From: JAFAMS01 sp049520515
GTDB taxonomy: Bacteria; Vulcanimicrobiota; Vulcanimicrobiia; Vulcanimicrobiales; Vulcanimicrobiaceae
DNA: 64,000 nt
Assembly: GCA_049520515.1 (NCBI GenBank)
Contig: JBEKPS010000001.1
Span: 434,001-498,000, forward strand
Reading direction: 5' to 3'
In this document: positions 51,537 through 59,575 of the stretch, one piece after another
Numbering within the stretch: the stretch's first letter is position 1
Layout: each line of letters starts with the position of its first letter
Program-made: the position numbers and the translations under genes
The notes under the pieces: model-generated
What the model was told of the DNA's origin: nothing
The model's database searches: none
The model's input: the letters and a program-made list of their open reading frames with translations, nothing else

Positions 51537-52335
51537 GCTAGCCGCCTACATCGAGTACTGGCGCGTATCGCTGCTCACGATCGTTGAGTATCGTGCCAAC
51601 TTTTTCATGTGGGCCGTCTTTACGCTCGTTTATCATGGGATTGCGTTGGTTGCGCTTTGGGCGACACTCACGCAATTCCCGTCGATGAACGGCTGGGACT
51701 TCCGGCAGATGGCGTTTCTGTATGCCCTGTGGATGCTGGGGCACGCGCTGCATAATACGCTCTTCTTCAAAGTCGGCGACGTCCCGGTCCTTATCCGCGA
51801 GGGTAATTTTGACCGTTTCCTCGTCCGCCCGATCGATGCGCTCGTTCAAACAATGATTGCGCCGAGCCAATTCAACCTGGTCCCCGACGAGTTAATCCTG
51901 TCCCTGGTCTGGCTCGCCATTGCCATCCCCTACTCGCAAGTGCACGTCGATGCCCTGCTGATCGCATACATCCCGCTGATCGCAATCGGTGGCGCGCTGA
52001 TCGACTTTGGCATCAACCTGACGATCGCTGCCGCGTCGTTCTGGTTCGTGCGAGTCGACTCGCTGCGTTGGATGATCATGTCGCTCGAGCAAGACTTCAC
52101 GCGCTATCCGCTGAGCATCTACAACAAGGCCGTGCGCCTGTTTCTCGCCTTCGTCGTGCCGTTCGCGTTCATGAATTACTTTCCGGCGACGTATTTTCTG
52201 GGGAAAAGCGACGGGGCGCTTCACTTGAATCCGGCCATCGGGTTGCTCACGCCAGTTGTCGGCGTAGCGGTCGCGGTGCTTGCCTACGGATTTTGGCGCA
52301 TCGGCCTGAATAAATACACGGGAACCGGCTCCTAG
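51535..52335 (+). CDS. ABC-2 type permease, B-type, orphan copy
   Basis: Membrane permease of 266 residues, paralog of the B-type permease at 41736: shared EYRANFF, FPSMNGWDFRQMAFLYALWML, EQDFTRYP and FMNYFPATYFL. No ATPase gene is adjacent; the nearest is at 39753, and it could supply this subunit. ATG 51535 shares two bases with the start codon of the divergent glycosylase gene, so there is no leader space between them. Confidence 0.85.
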   Translation: MLAAYIEYWRVSLLTIVEYRANFFMWAVFTLVYHGIALVALWATLTQFPSMNGWDFRQMAFLYALWMLGHALHNTLFFKVGDVPVLIREGNFDRFLVRPIDALVQTMIAPSQFNLVPDELILSLVWLAIAIPYSQVHVDALLIAYIPLIAIGGALIDFGINLTIAAASFWFVRVDSLRWMIMSLEQDFTRYPLSIYNKAVRLFLAFVVPFAFMNYFPATYFLGKSDGALHLNPAIGLLTPVVGVAVAVLAYGFWRIGLNKYTGTGS

Positions 52336-52495
52336 GCAGCGCGAAATGTCGCGCCATGCAGAGAATCATGCGTGTCGTCGCGGCCTTACGAAGTTATCGA
52401 AGGCGGGCACGGTTCCGGCGCGAATTTAAAAGAAACCGCACGAACGCGAGCGCTCGAGTGGACCTATTTCACAATGAAGCTCATGGAATGATGGA

Positions 52496-53380
52496 ATGCT
52501 TGCACGACGAGCGTTTCTGACACTCGGCGGATGCGGCGCGCTTGCGCTGCTTCCGCACCGCCTCTCGGCGCAGCCCAGACTTTCACTCGCCTATCTCGAG
52601 GCAGTCCCGGGGTATATCGCCGTGCACGCTCGCACGATGGGGACCGAGCCGCCGGTCGTTTCCTATCACGACGGCGATCCGTATCCGACAGCATCGACCA
52701 TAAAAGTTCTCATCATGGTGACGGCGTTTCGCTGGATTGACGCCGGGAAGATTTCGCCCTCGACGCCGGTTGCGATCAGTGCCGCGGACATGGTGGGCGG
52801 ATCGGACACCTACGGCTACGCGATTCCGGGAACGAAGTATCCGCTCATGTCGCTGATTCACGCGATGATCAAGCAAAGCGACAATACCGCCTCGAACGCG
52901 TTGATCTCGCATTTCGGCTTCGCCGCGATCAATGCGACGACAGTCCCGGCCGGCATGACGAGTACGCATCTGCGACGGCATTTCCTCGACTGGGCTGCGA
53001 TCGTCGCGCACAACGAGAACATTTCGACCGCGCGCGACATGTCCGCGCTGCTTTATCAGATCGAACGCGGTTCCCGCGAAGGGCTCGACACGATCGCCAA
53101 AGCCGATTCATGCCGGAAGATGATCGAGATCATGCTCGGCCAGGAAGATCGCGACAAAATTCCGGCGGGTCTTCCGCCCGGAACGCAAGTCGCCAACAAG
53201 ACCGGCGAGATTACGGGCGTCCGCAGCGACGTCGCGATCGTCGAACCGTTCGGTGAGACGCCGTACATCCTCGTCGTCATGACGAAAGAGCTGCGCGACT
53301 ACTCCGCGGGGATTAGCGCGATCCGCCGCGTCGCCCACGACGTCAACCGCACGATCAACTCTAAGTACGGCTTGTCGTAA
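52496..53380 (+). CDS. Serine beta-lactamase/DD-peptidase-like enzyme, Tat-exported
   Basis: A 294-residue penicillin-interacting-type serine hydrolase. An N-terminal twin-arginine signal (ARRAFLTLGG) leads to the motifs STIK (Ser67, Lys70), SDN (128-130) and KTG (235-237), the order of class A beta-lactamases. The omega-loop region (LRRHFLDWAAIVAHNENIST) shows no clear ExxLN, so beta-lactam hydrolysis is uncertain. It is more safely called beta-lactamase-like. ATG 52496 has only a weak RBS. Confidence 0.85.
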   Translation: MLARRAFLTLGGCGALALLPHRLSAQPRLSLAYLEAVPGYIAVHARTMGTEPPVVSYHDGDPYPTASTIKVLIMVTAFRWIDAGKISPSTPVAISAADMVGGSDTYGYAIPGTKYPLMSLIHAMIKQSDNTASNALISHFGFAAINATTVPAGMTSTHLRRHFLDWAAIVAHNENISTARDMSALLYQIERGSREGLDTIAKADSCRKMIEIMLGQEDRDKIPAGLPPGTQVANKTGEITGVRSDVAIVEPFGETPYILVVMTKELRDYSAGISAIRRVAHDVNRTINSKYGLS

Positions 53381-53416
53381 GCTCGTTCCGCTGAGCAGAC
53401 GAGCTCGCCACCGCTG

Positions 53417-53460
53417 TCATCCCGAGCGTAGGATCACGCCACATTTGTCATCCTGACCCG
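53417..53460. repeat. Partial copies of the intergenic repeat
   Basis: TGTCATCCCGAGCGTAGGA and a second TGTCATCCTGA lie within 45 bp in the gap between two convergent genes, matching the left end of the element at 45200. They look like degraded or nested copies. Confidence 0.45.
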
Positions 53461-53479
53461 GTCATCGTGACGCTGAGAT

Positions 53480-53962
53480 TTACTCGACGGTTACCGTCTC
53501 CATGACGTCGCCTTTGCGGATCTGATCGACGACGTCCATGCCTTCGATGACCTCGCCGAAGACCGTGTAATTCTTGTCGAGGAAATGCGCTTTGTCCAGC
53601 GTGATGTAGAATTGCGAGCCGGCTGAATTTGGATTGCTCGAGCGCGCCATCGCGACTACGCCGCGGACGTGCGGGTGGTCGTTGAATTCCGCGTCGATCT
53701 GATAACCGGGGCCGCCCGTTCCGTCACCGTTCGGGTCGCCTCCCTGAATAACAAAACCGGGCTCGTACCGGTGAAAATTTAGCCCGTCGTAAAATCCCGT
53801 GCGCGCGAGCTTAATGAAGGCCGCGCTGTGCAGCGGAGCATCGTCGGCAAAGAATGTAAAGACGATGTCGCCTTTCGGCGTCTTGATGCGGATTTTGGCC
53901 GTGCGCGCTTCGTCGCGCAGTGCCCAGAGTTCGTCGCCGGTCGGCGCTGTATGTGCTGGCAT
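53480..53962 (-). CDS. Peptidyl-prolyl cis-trans isomerase (cyclophilin)
   Basis: A 160-residue cyclophilin. The family core is visible: FYDGLNFHRYEPGFVIQGGDPNGDGTGGPGY, then MARSSNPNSAGSQFYITL and the TVFGEVIEGMDVV end. The active-site Arg in FHR and the SQFYI strand are retained. No signal peptide, so it should act in the cytoplasm. Confidence 0.92.
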   Translation of the reverse strand: MPAHTAPTGDELWALRDEARTAKIRIKTPKGDIVFTFFADDAPLHSAAFIKLARTGFYDGLNFHRYEPGFVIQGGDPNGDGTGGPGYQIDAEFNDHPHVRGVVAMARSSNPNSAGSQFYITLDKAHFLDKNYTVFGEVIEGMDVVDQIRKGDVMETVTVE

Positions 53963-54097
53963 ATGGGTCTCTTTGCTCCAAAACTGGGAACTTCCGCCCG
54001 CATTCTATGCTGGGTCGCCAAGCGAGCGCAGCCTCCTCCGTACGGCAGCTACCGTGTTTGATATGCACATCATTCTCGGAAGAATAGATTCAACGAA

Positions 54098-54517
54098 ATG
54101 ACATTGCTGCAAATGCGGGTTCCGGCGGAGCCTTGGCACGTCCAAGAACTGCGCGACGAGCTGCTTGCCGTCGGGGAAGACGTCGAGATGCGCCCTGAGG
54201 TATTAGAAGACTTCGTCACGGCGATCGGCGAGGCGTTCGCAAATGCAATCGAGCACTCGGTGACGTCGGAACCTATCGAGATCGAAGTCCGGCAACGCGA
54301 CGCAGACTTGATTGCGACGGTCCGCGATCATGGGCGCGGCATCGATAGCACCTGCATCTCCGCAAGCTTACCTCCGGCGACGGCTGAACGCGGCCGCGGC
54401 ATTCCGCTCATGCGCCAATGCAGCAGCTCGATGAGCATTCAGAAACCGGAGGACGGTGGGACGCTCGTCGTCCTCAACTGGGACGAGCAGCGCTTAAAGA
54501 TGCTTGGATCGCCGTGA
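54098..54517 (+). CDS. Anti-sigma regulatory factor-type ATPase (RsbW/SpoIIAB-like)
   Basis: A GHKL ATPase/serine kinase of 139 residues: N-box GEAFANAIEHS, G1 RDHGRGI, G2 ERGRGIPLM. This is the HATPase_c_2 type, which binds a sigma factor or phosphorylates a STAS partner. The STAS protein at 49045 is a candidate partner. Its last 44 bases overlap the convergent aminomutase-family gene. Confidence 0.88.
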   Translation: MTLLQMRVPAEPWHVQELRDELLAVGEDVEMRPEVLEDFVTAIGEAFANAIEHSVTSEPIEIEVRQRDADLIATVRDHGRGIDSTCISASLPPATAERGRGIPLMRQCSSSMSIQKPEDGGTLVVLNWDEQRLKMLGSP

Positions 54518-55739
54518 GTGTTTCGTCAACGTCGCTCGCGGTATGCTCGGTGCACAAGAACATCACTTCGTTCTGAGACGGCGGCAAGAGAATGCCGCGC
54601 GCCCGCATCTCGTGATAGTACGCCGCATACGCGCCCGCGTCGGCGAATTGCTGATCGTCGTAACTGCGCGTCGGCGGCCCTTCGCGAAACTTGAAATCAA
54701 CGATGCTTTCACGCTGAACGACGGCGTAGTTGAGACGCAGCTGCGCGAGAATGGTGCGAATGCCGTTTGCGAGACGTTCGCCGAGCGCGCGCATCTGCGG
54801 GAACACGTCCGGATTTGCTTCGAGGAAATCCAGAGCGCGCAAGCCGATCGCGATCGCGAACGGATTCCCCGCATGCGTTCCACCGGCGAACGTCGGTCCA
54901 TCGGGCGCTAAGACGCGCATCACGTCCGCGCGGCCGCCATAGGCAGCAAGAGGAAAGCCGCCGCCGAGATTCTTTCCGATCGTCGTGAGATCGGGATAGT
55001 GGCCCAATCGGTGCTGCGCACCGCCGAGTCCAAGGCGCGGCCACGTAATGATCTCATCAAAGATCACGAGCGCTCCGCGCGCATGCGCACGCTCGAAGAT
55101 CCCGGCAAGAAATCCCGGGACCGGTTCCACGAGACCCATGTTGCCCACGATCGGCTCGACCAGAATCGCGGCCAGCCGCCCGTCAACTTCTGGAAGCGCG
55201 AGCACGCGGTCGAGATCCTCGAGATCGTTGTAGCGCGCCACACCGAGATCGCCGAGCGTTGCCGCCGGAATTCCAGCGCTAACCGCGTCGCTTGTGTGCG
55301 CCGATGCGCCCGCGCCCAGCAAGCCGAGATCGAAGTGTCCGTGATAGTTGCCGCCAAACTTCACGATCGCCGAACGCTCGGTGAACGCACGTGCGACGCG
55401 AACGGCAGCCATCACGGCTTCCGTGCCGGTTGTTGTGAACCGCAGGCGTTCCATCGACGGCAGATGTCCGCGAATCCGCTCTGCCAGCATCAGCTCGTCT
55501 TCGTGCGTCGAACCATACACCACGCCGCGGGCCGCGATCTCATCGAGTCCGCGTGTCACAGCCGGATGCGCGTGCCCGAGCAGCAGCGGACCGTAGGCCA
55601 TCAAGTAGTCGATGTAGCGACGCCCCGACGCATCGTAAGCGTACGCGCCCGCGCCGCGCGCTTGAATGAACGGCTCGCCACCGACCGCTGCGCCCGCACG
55701 CACCGGCGAGTCGACGCCGCCGGCCAACGCGTCACGCAT
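54474..55739 (-). CDS. hemL: Glutamate-1-semialdehyde 2,1-aminomutase family (PLP)
   Basis: PLP enzyme of 421 residues. MRDALAGGVDSPVRAGAAVGG is the HemL-type start, FTTTGTEAVMAAVRVAR and FGGNYHGHFD follow, and IGKNLGGGFPLAAYGGR holds the PLP lysine. It should convert glutamate-1-semialdehyde to 5-aminolevulinate for tetrapyrroles, but the family also includes other aminotransferases and no hem genes are nearby, so the symbol is tentative. ATG 55739 lies 6-9 bases after GAGG and inside the 3' end of a 34-codon gene. Confidence 0.82.
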   Translation of the reverse strand: MRDALAGGVDSPVRAGAAVGGEPFIQARGAGAYAYDASGRRYIDYLMAYGPLLLGHAHPAVTRGLDEIAARGVVYGSTHEDELMLAERIRGHLPSMERLRFTTTGTEAVMAAVRVARAFTERSAIVKFGGNYHGHFDLGLLGAGASAHTSDAVSAGIPAATLGDLGVARYNDLEDLDRVLALPEVDGRLAAILVEPIVGNMGLVEPVPGFLAGIFERAHARGALVIFDEIITWPRLGLGGAQHRLGHYPDLTTIGKNLGGGFPLAAYGGRADVMRVLAPDGPTFAGGTHAGNPFAIAIGLRALDFLEANPDVFPQMRALGERLANGIRTILAQLRLNYAVVQRESIVDFKFREGPPTRSYDDQQFADAGAYAAYYHEMRARGILLPPSQNEVMFLCTEHTASDVDETLTAIQASLSAARPS

Positions 55740-55836
55740 GGTGCCTCAAGAAATACATCAACATCGTGAGCAAGACGGCGGCAACTGCGTATGCGCCGAC
55801 CACAAGCTCGAAGTTAAAACGCCGCGGAGCCTTCAT
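55732..55836 (-). CDS. 34-residue single-helix membrane peptide
   Basis: ATG 55836 begins a 34-codon frame encoding MKAPRRFNFELVVGAYAVAA, a further hydrophobic stretch LLTMLMYF and a basic end. The basic start and one helix fit a small inner-membrane protein. It starts one base after the TauE stop and its stop overlaps the hemL start by 8 bp, so it sits exactly in register between two genes. Function unknown. Confidence 0.6.
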   Translation of the reverse strand: MKAPRRFNFELVVGAYAVAAVLLTMLMYFLRHHA

Positions 55837-55837
55837 C

Positions 55838-56557
55838 CTATGCGCGCAGCCATAAAGCGATTGCCATCGCTCCCGTCAGCGCAGAAAACAGCCCGCGCAA
55901 CAGTCGCTCAGGGAGAAAGTGTGCGAGCTTGACGCCCCAGCCGACGGCGATCGTGCCACCGATAGCAAGGGCGAAGCCCGCATTCCACACGATGTCGTGG
56001 CTGAGCGCATAGGTCGCAACATTGACGACCGTTCCGGGAAAGACAAGCGAGAGACCCATGAACTGCGCGACGACCTGCGTATAGTCGAAGATCGCGCCAA
56101 TCAACGGAACGGTGAAAACGGCCCCACCCGTCGCAAACAGACCCGACAAAATCCCGCCCGTAGCGCCAATCGGGAAAGCCAGAGGCCAAAGATGCGACCG
56201 ATCTTTGAGCTTCACGCCGGCGGGCTTCGGCACCAGGCTCTGCCAGGCGTAATAGATAGCGACCGCAATCATCATGATTACGAATGCGCGGCGGAGCGGT
56301 GCGCTGGCCATGTGCGTTGCAAGATGGCCGCCGAGGTACGCAAACGGCATGGCCGTGACGCCGAGGGCGATTGCGACGCGCAGATCCATCTTCGAGCGGC
56401 GCATATATTGCCAAAGCGAGATGGCCGTATTCGGTATGATCATCACGAGCGACGTGCCTTGCGCGTGCTGCTGATCGAAGCCGAAGAAAAACCCCAGCAG
56501 CGGAATTGAGAAAAAACCACCACCCAATCCAAAGACGCCGCCGAAAAACCCGACCAC
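55838..56557 (-). CDS. TauE/SafE-type sulfite/organosulfonate exporter
   Basis: Membrane protein of the TauE/SafE family with about seven or eight helices: GFFGGVFGLGGGFFSIPLL and its repeat GILSGLFATGGAVFTVPLI are the duplicated half-motifs. GTG 56557 is the first accepted start codon, but it cuts into the first helix; the frame upstream encodes ETFLIDLALGI, which belongs to the protein by pattern, yet no ATG, GTG or TTG lies there. The true start may be an unusual codon between 56557 and the gdh stop at 56590. Substrate uncertain. Confidence 0.82.
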   Translation of the reverse strand: MVGFFGGVFGLGGGFFSIPLLGFFFGFDQQHAQGTSLVMIIPNTAISLWQYMRRSKMDLRVAIALGVTAMPFAYLGGHLATHMASAPLRRAFVIMMIAVAIYYAWQSLVPKPAGVKLKDRSHLWPLAFPIGATGGILSGLFATGGAVFTVPLIGAIFDYTQVVAQFMGLSLVFPGTVVNVATYALSHDIVWNAGFALAIGGTIAVGWGVKLAHFLPERLLRGLFSALTGAMAIALWLRA

Positions 56558-56589
56558 GATCCCAAGGGCGAGGTCGATGAGAAAAGTTT

Positions 56590-57852
56590 CTAAGCGTACA
56601 CTCCGCGCAGCTCGAGCGTCCTCGTGACGCGCTGGATCGCCAGCATATAGGCCGCCGTGCGATAGGGCACCCCGCGCGCAGCCGCAAGCTCCCGCACCGC
56701 GTCGAAATTTAACAAGAGATGCTCGCGCAGGCGTTCGTTCACGTCCGCTTCTTTCCAGAAGAAGCCTTGGCGGTCTTGCACCCACTCGAAGTACGAGACG
56801 ATGACGCCGCCGGCATTCGCGACAATATCGGGGATCACTTCGATCCCGCGTTCGCGGAAGATCGCATCGGCCTCGGGCGTCGTCGGCCCGTTTGCGCCTT
56901 CGACGATCAGCTTAGCCTTGATGCTGCGCGCGTTTACAATCGTGAACACGTTCTCGAGTGCGGCCGGAACGAGCACGTCACACTCGACTTCGAGAACATC
57001 GCCTGAGGGTAGCTTGTCGCCGCCGCGATAGCCGTCAAGCGAATGATGCTCCTGCGCGTATGCGATCGCACTCTTAACGTCGATGCCCTTGTCGTTGTGA
57101 TATCCGCCGGTGACATCGGAGATCCCAACAACTTTACAGCCCGCTTCCGAAAGAAAGCGAGCTGCAAAGGAACCGACGTTTCCGAAACCCTGAACGACGA
57201 CGCGCGCATTTTTCGGCGCAATCTTAAGTCGTTCGAGCTCGGCTAGTGCGACGATCGAAACACCGCGACCGGTCGCTTCAACGCGTCCGCGCGAACCGCC
57301 GATCTCGAGCGGCTTTCCGGTGACCACACCGGGTACGTTTTGGCGCACGTGCATCGAGTACGTATCCATGAACCACGCCATGATTTGCGGCGTCGTTCCG
57401 ACGTCGGGCGCGGGGACGTCTTTATCCGGACCGATGACTTCAACGAGCTCCGCTGCGTAGCGTCGCGTGATGCGCTCGAGCTCGCCCATCGAAAGCTTCG
57501 AAGGATCGCATGTCACGCCGCCTTTGCCGCCACCGAAGGGCAGATCGACGACCGAACATTTCCACGTCATCCAAAACGCGAGCGCGGTGACTTCGTCGAG
57601 CGTAACCCCCGGATGATAGCGGATGCCGCCTTTGGCCGGGCCGCGCGCGAAATTATACTGAACGCGGTAGCCCGTATAAACTTCCAGCTCGCCGTTATCG
57701 CGCTGGAACGGCAGCGAGAAGATCATCTGTCGCGACGGATGCGTCAGGATGGCGCGCATGCCGGGCGCCAGATCCAGGAGCGACGCGGCTTCATTGAAAT
57801 AGGCGATCGCCTCACCGAACACCGAGAGATCGCGTATCACCGCAGTCGACAT
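56590..57852 (-). CDS. gdhA: Glu/Leu/Phe/Val dehydrogenase (glutamate dehydrogenase)
   Basis: NAD(P)-dependent amino-acid dehydrogenase of 420 residues. PAKGGIRYHPGV and LPFGGGKGGVTCDP contain the catalytic lysines, DVPAPDVGT the catalytic aspartate, and VVVQGFGNVGSFAA the cofactor fold. The length and GGGKGGV pattern fit glutamate dehydrogenase. ATG 57852 is preceded by GGAGG 12 bases upstream. The leader region carries GTAC-centred repeats (57867-57891). Confidence 0.92.
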   Translation of the reverse strand: MSTAVIRDLSVFGEAIAYFNEAASLLDLAPGMRAILTHPSRQMIFSLPFQRDNGELEVYTGYRVQYNFARGPAKGGIRYHPGVTLDEVTALAFWMTWKCSVVDLPFGGGKGGVTCDPSKLSMGELERITRRYAAELVEVIGPDKDVPAPDVGTTPQIMAWFMDTYSMHVRQNVPGVVTGKPLEIGGSRGRVEATGRGVSIVALAELERLKIAPKNARVVVQGFGNVGSFAARFLSEAGCKVVGISDVTGGYHNDKGIDVKSAIAYAQEHHSLDGYRGGDKLPSGDVLEVECDVLVPAALENVFTIVNARSIKAKLIVEGANGPTTPEADAIFRERGIEVIPDIVANAGGVIVSYFEWVQDRQGFFWKEADVNERLREHLLLNFDAVRELAAARGVPYRTAAYMLAIQRVTRTLELRGVYA

Positions 57853-57866
57853 ATTTTTGAAGCCTC

Positions 57867-57891
57867 CGGTACTCTTGTACCGTATTGTACC
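57867..57891 (-). promoter_or_regulatory. GGTAC repeat array upstream of glutamate dehydrogenase
   Basis: Three GTAC-centred boxes precede the gene. On the minus strand GGTACAATAC is followed directly by GGTACAAGAG, a direct repeat with a 10-bp (one helical turn) period. CGGTAC (57867-57872) and GTACCG (57877-57882) form a perfect inverted repeat with a 4-base loop. The region also holds -10-like TACAAT/TACAAG sequences, so it is probably an operator over the promoter. Confidence 0.5.
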
Positions 57892-57944
57892 TTTAGGACA
57901 AAGGGCCAAAATACCTAGCTAGCAATTGGCCAAACCGATAACGT

Positions 57945-59039
57945 TCACACTTTGAAGAGAAACTCGACGACGTCGCCCTCCTGCATCACGTACTCTTTGC
58001 CCTCGCTGCGTAACAACCCAGCCGAACGAATGGCATCCAGCGAGCGAAGGCGCGCGTAATCCTCGTACGAGACGACCTCGGCCCGAATGAATCCGCGCTC
58101 GATATCGGAGTGGATCTTCCCGGCTGCATGCGGCGCTTTGCTGCCGCGCTCGACCGTCCAAGCACGGGCTTCTTTCGGCCCCGCGGTTAGGAACGTCATC
58201 AGACCGAGCGTGTTGTATGCAGAAAGGATCAGCTGGTCAAGACCACTGCGCGCAATGCCGAGCTCTTCACAGAATTCGCGCGCTTCTTCATCTGATAGCC
58301 CCGCGAGTTCGGATTCAATCTTCCCGCTCAGGACGATGGCTTGACCGTGTTCTTCCTCGGCGCGCTTGAGAACGGTCTGCGCCATAGGCCCGGGCGTTCC
58401 AATTTGCCCTTCATCGACATTGGCAACGTAGATCACCGGCTTGATCGTCAGTAGAAAGCTTTCGCGCGCCAATTCGGCTTCGAGCGACGTGGGTCCGAAA
58501 ACCCGTGCGGGACGGCCGGCTTCAAGCTCAGCGATCAGACGGTCGGCCGCGGCAAGCATCGGCCGCAACTTCACGTCGGCACGCGCTTCGCGCGACAAAC
58601 GCTCGTGACGTTTGGCCATCGTCGCGAGATCGGCCAGCGCCATCTCGATACCGATGATGTCGATATCGCGAATCGGATCGGGCGCGCCCTCGACGTGCGT
58701 AACGTTCGGATCTTCAAAACAACGTACGACCATTGCGATCGCATCAGTCTCGCGGATATGACTGAGAAACGCGTTGCCGAGACCTTCACCCTTGCTTGCT
58801 CCGCGGACCAAACCCGCAATGTCCACGAAACGTGTCGATGCGTATACGATTCGGGTCGTCCCGAAGATCTCTGCGAGCACCTTTAAACGATCGTCGGGGA
58901 CAGGGACCTCACCGATGTTTGGTTCGATAGTGGCAAAAGGATAGTTCGCGGCGAGCGCGTTCGCCGATCGCGTGAGTGCGTTGAAAATCGTCGACTTGCC
59001 GACGTTGGGCAAACCGACGATCCCGCAAGATAGGGCCAT
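57945..59039 (-). CDS. ychF: Redox-regulated/ribosome-binding ATPase YchF (OLA1)
   Basis: Universal Obg-like P-loop protein of 364 residues. G1 is GLPNVGKST, G3 DIAGLVRGASKGEGLGN and the specificity region NVDEGQ replaces NKxD as in ATP-preferring OLA1 proteins. The C-terminal TGS domain starts near LMTFLTAGPKEARAW and ends GDVVEFLFKV. ATG 59039 (MALSCGIVGLPN) is the canonical start. It is divergent from the BFN nuclease gene. Confidence 0.95.
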   Translation of the reverse strand: MALSCGIVGLPNVGKSTIFNALTRSANALAANYPFATIEPNIGEVPVPDDRLKVLAEIFGTTRIVYASTRFVDIAGLVRGASKGEGLGNAFLSHIRETDAIAMVVRCFEDPNVTHVEGAPDPIRDIDIIGIEMALADLATMAKRHERLSREARADVKLRPMLAAADRLIAELEAGRPARVFGPTSLEAELARESFLLTIKPVIYVANVDEGQIGTPGPMAQTVLKRAEEEHGQAIVLSGKIESELAGLSDEEAREFCEELGIARSGLDQLILSAYNTLGLMTFLTAGPKEARAWTVERGSKAPHAAGKIHSDIERGFIRAEVVSYEDYARLRSLDAIRSAGLLRSEGKEYVMQEGDVVEFLFKV

Positions 59040-59101
59040 GAAAAGCGCCGCTTCGGGACAAGTGTAGGATGGCCTAGCCCAGAGTCGAAAGCCCAAAAAA
59101 G

Positions 59102-59575
59102 ATGCGTCAGATGAAGGTTGACAAACTCGGGATCGATTTGTTGACACACGATCCCGTCGTCATCCTTAAGGATCTCGAAGGTCGCCGTTACCTTCCAATT
59201 CTGATTGGTCCATTCGAGGCGACCGCAATTGCGTTGGCGCTCGAGGGAACGCAGGTACCTCGCCCGCTTTCCCACGACCTGATGCGCATGATGCTCGAAG
59301 CTCTCCAAGCCAAGCTCGAGCAAATCGTAATTCACGACATCAAAGATTCCACGTTTTTTGCAAAGCTGATCGTGAAGACGAATGGCGAGACGCAAGAAAT
59401 CGATGCGCGTCCTTCGGATGGCATCGCACTCGCGTTGCGGATGCAAGCCCCAATCTACGTCAGCGACAAGATCGCGCTGGAAGAAACCGTCCCCGACAAA
59501 AAGTCCGACGAAGAAGAACGCGAGCGCTTCAAGAAATTTATCGAAGAGCTCAAACCCAGCGACTTTAAAGATTGA
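59102..59575 (+). CDS. Bifunctional nuclease family protein (BFN/DUF151)
   Basis: A 157-residue protein with the BFN domain: LGIDLLTHDPVVILKD, LPILIGPFEATAIALAL, RPLSHDLMRMMLE and DARPSDGIALALRM are the conserved blocks. Characterised plant homologs have DNase and RNase activity; bacterial roles are unclear. A charged helix (SDEEERERFKKF) ends the protein. ATG 59102 or 59111. The stop overlaps the next start as TTGA. Confidence 0.9.
   Translation: MRQMKVDKLGIDLLTHDPVVILKDLEGRRYLPILIGPFEATAIALALEGTQVPRPLSHDLMRMMLEALQAKLEQIVIHDIKDSTFFAKLIVKTNGETQEIDARPSDGIALALRMQAPIYVSDKIALEETVPDKKSDEEERERFKKFIEELKPSDFKD

Noticed and set aside
52336..52360. Terminator after the orphan permease
   Set aside because: GCGCGA/TCGCGC around AATG is only 6 bp and lacks a T-tract.
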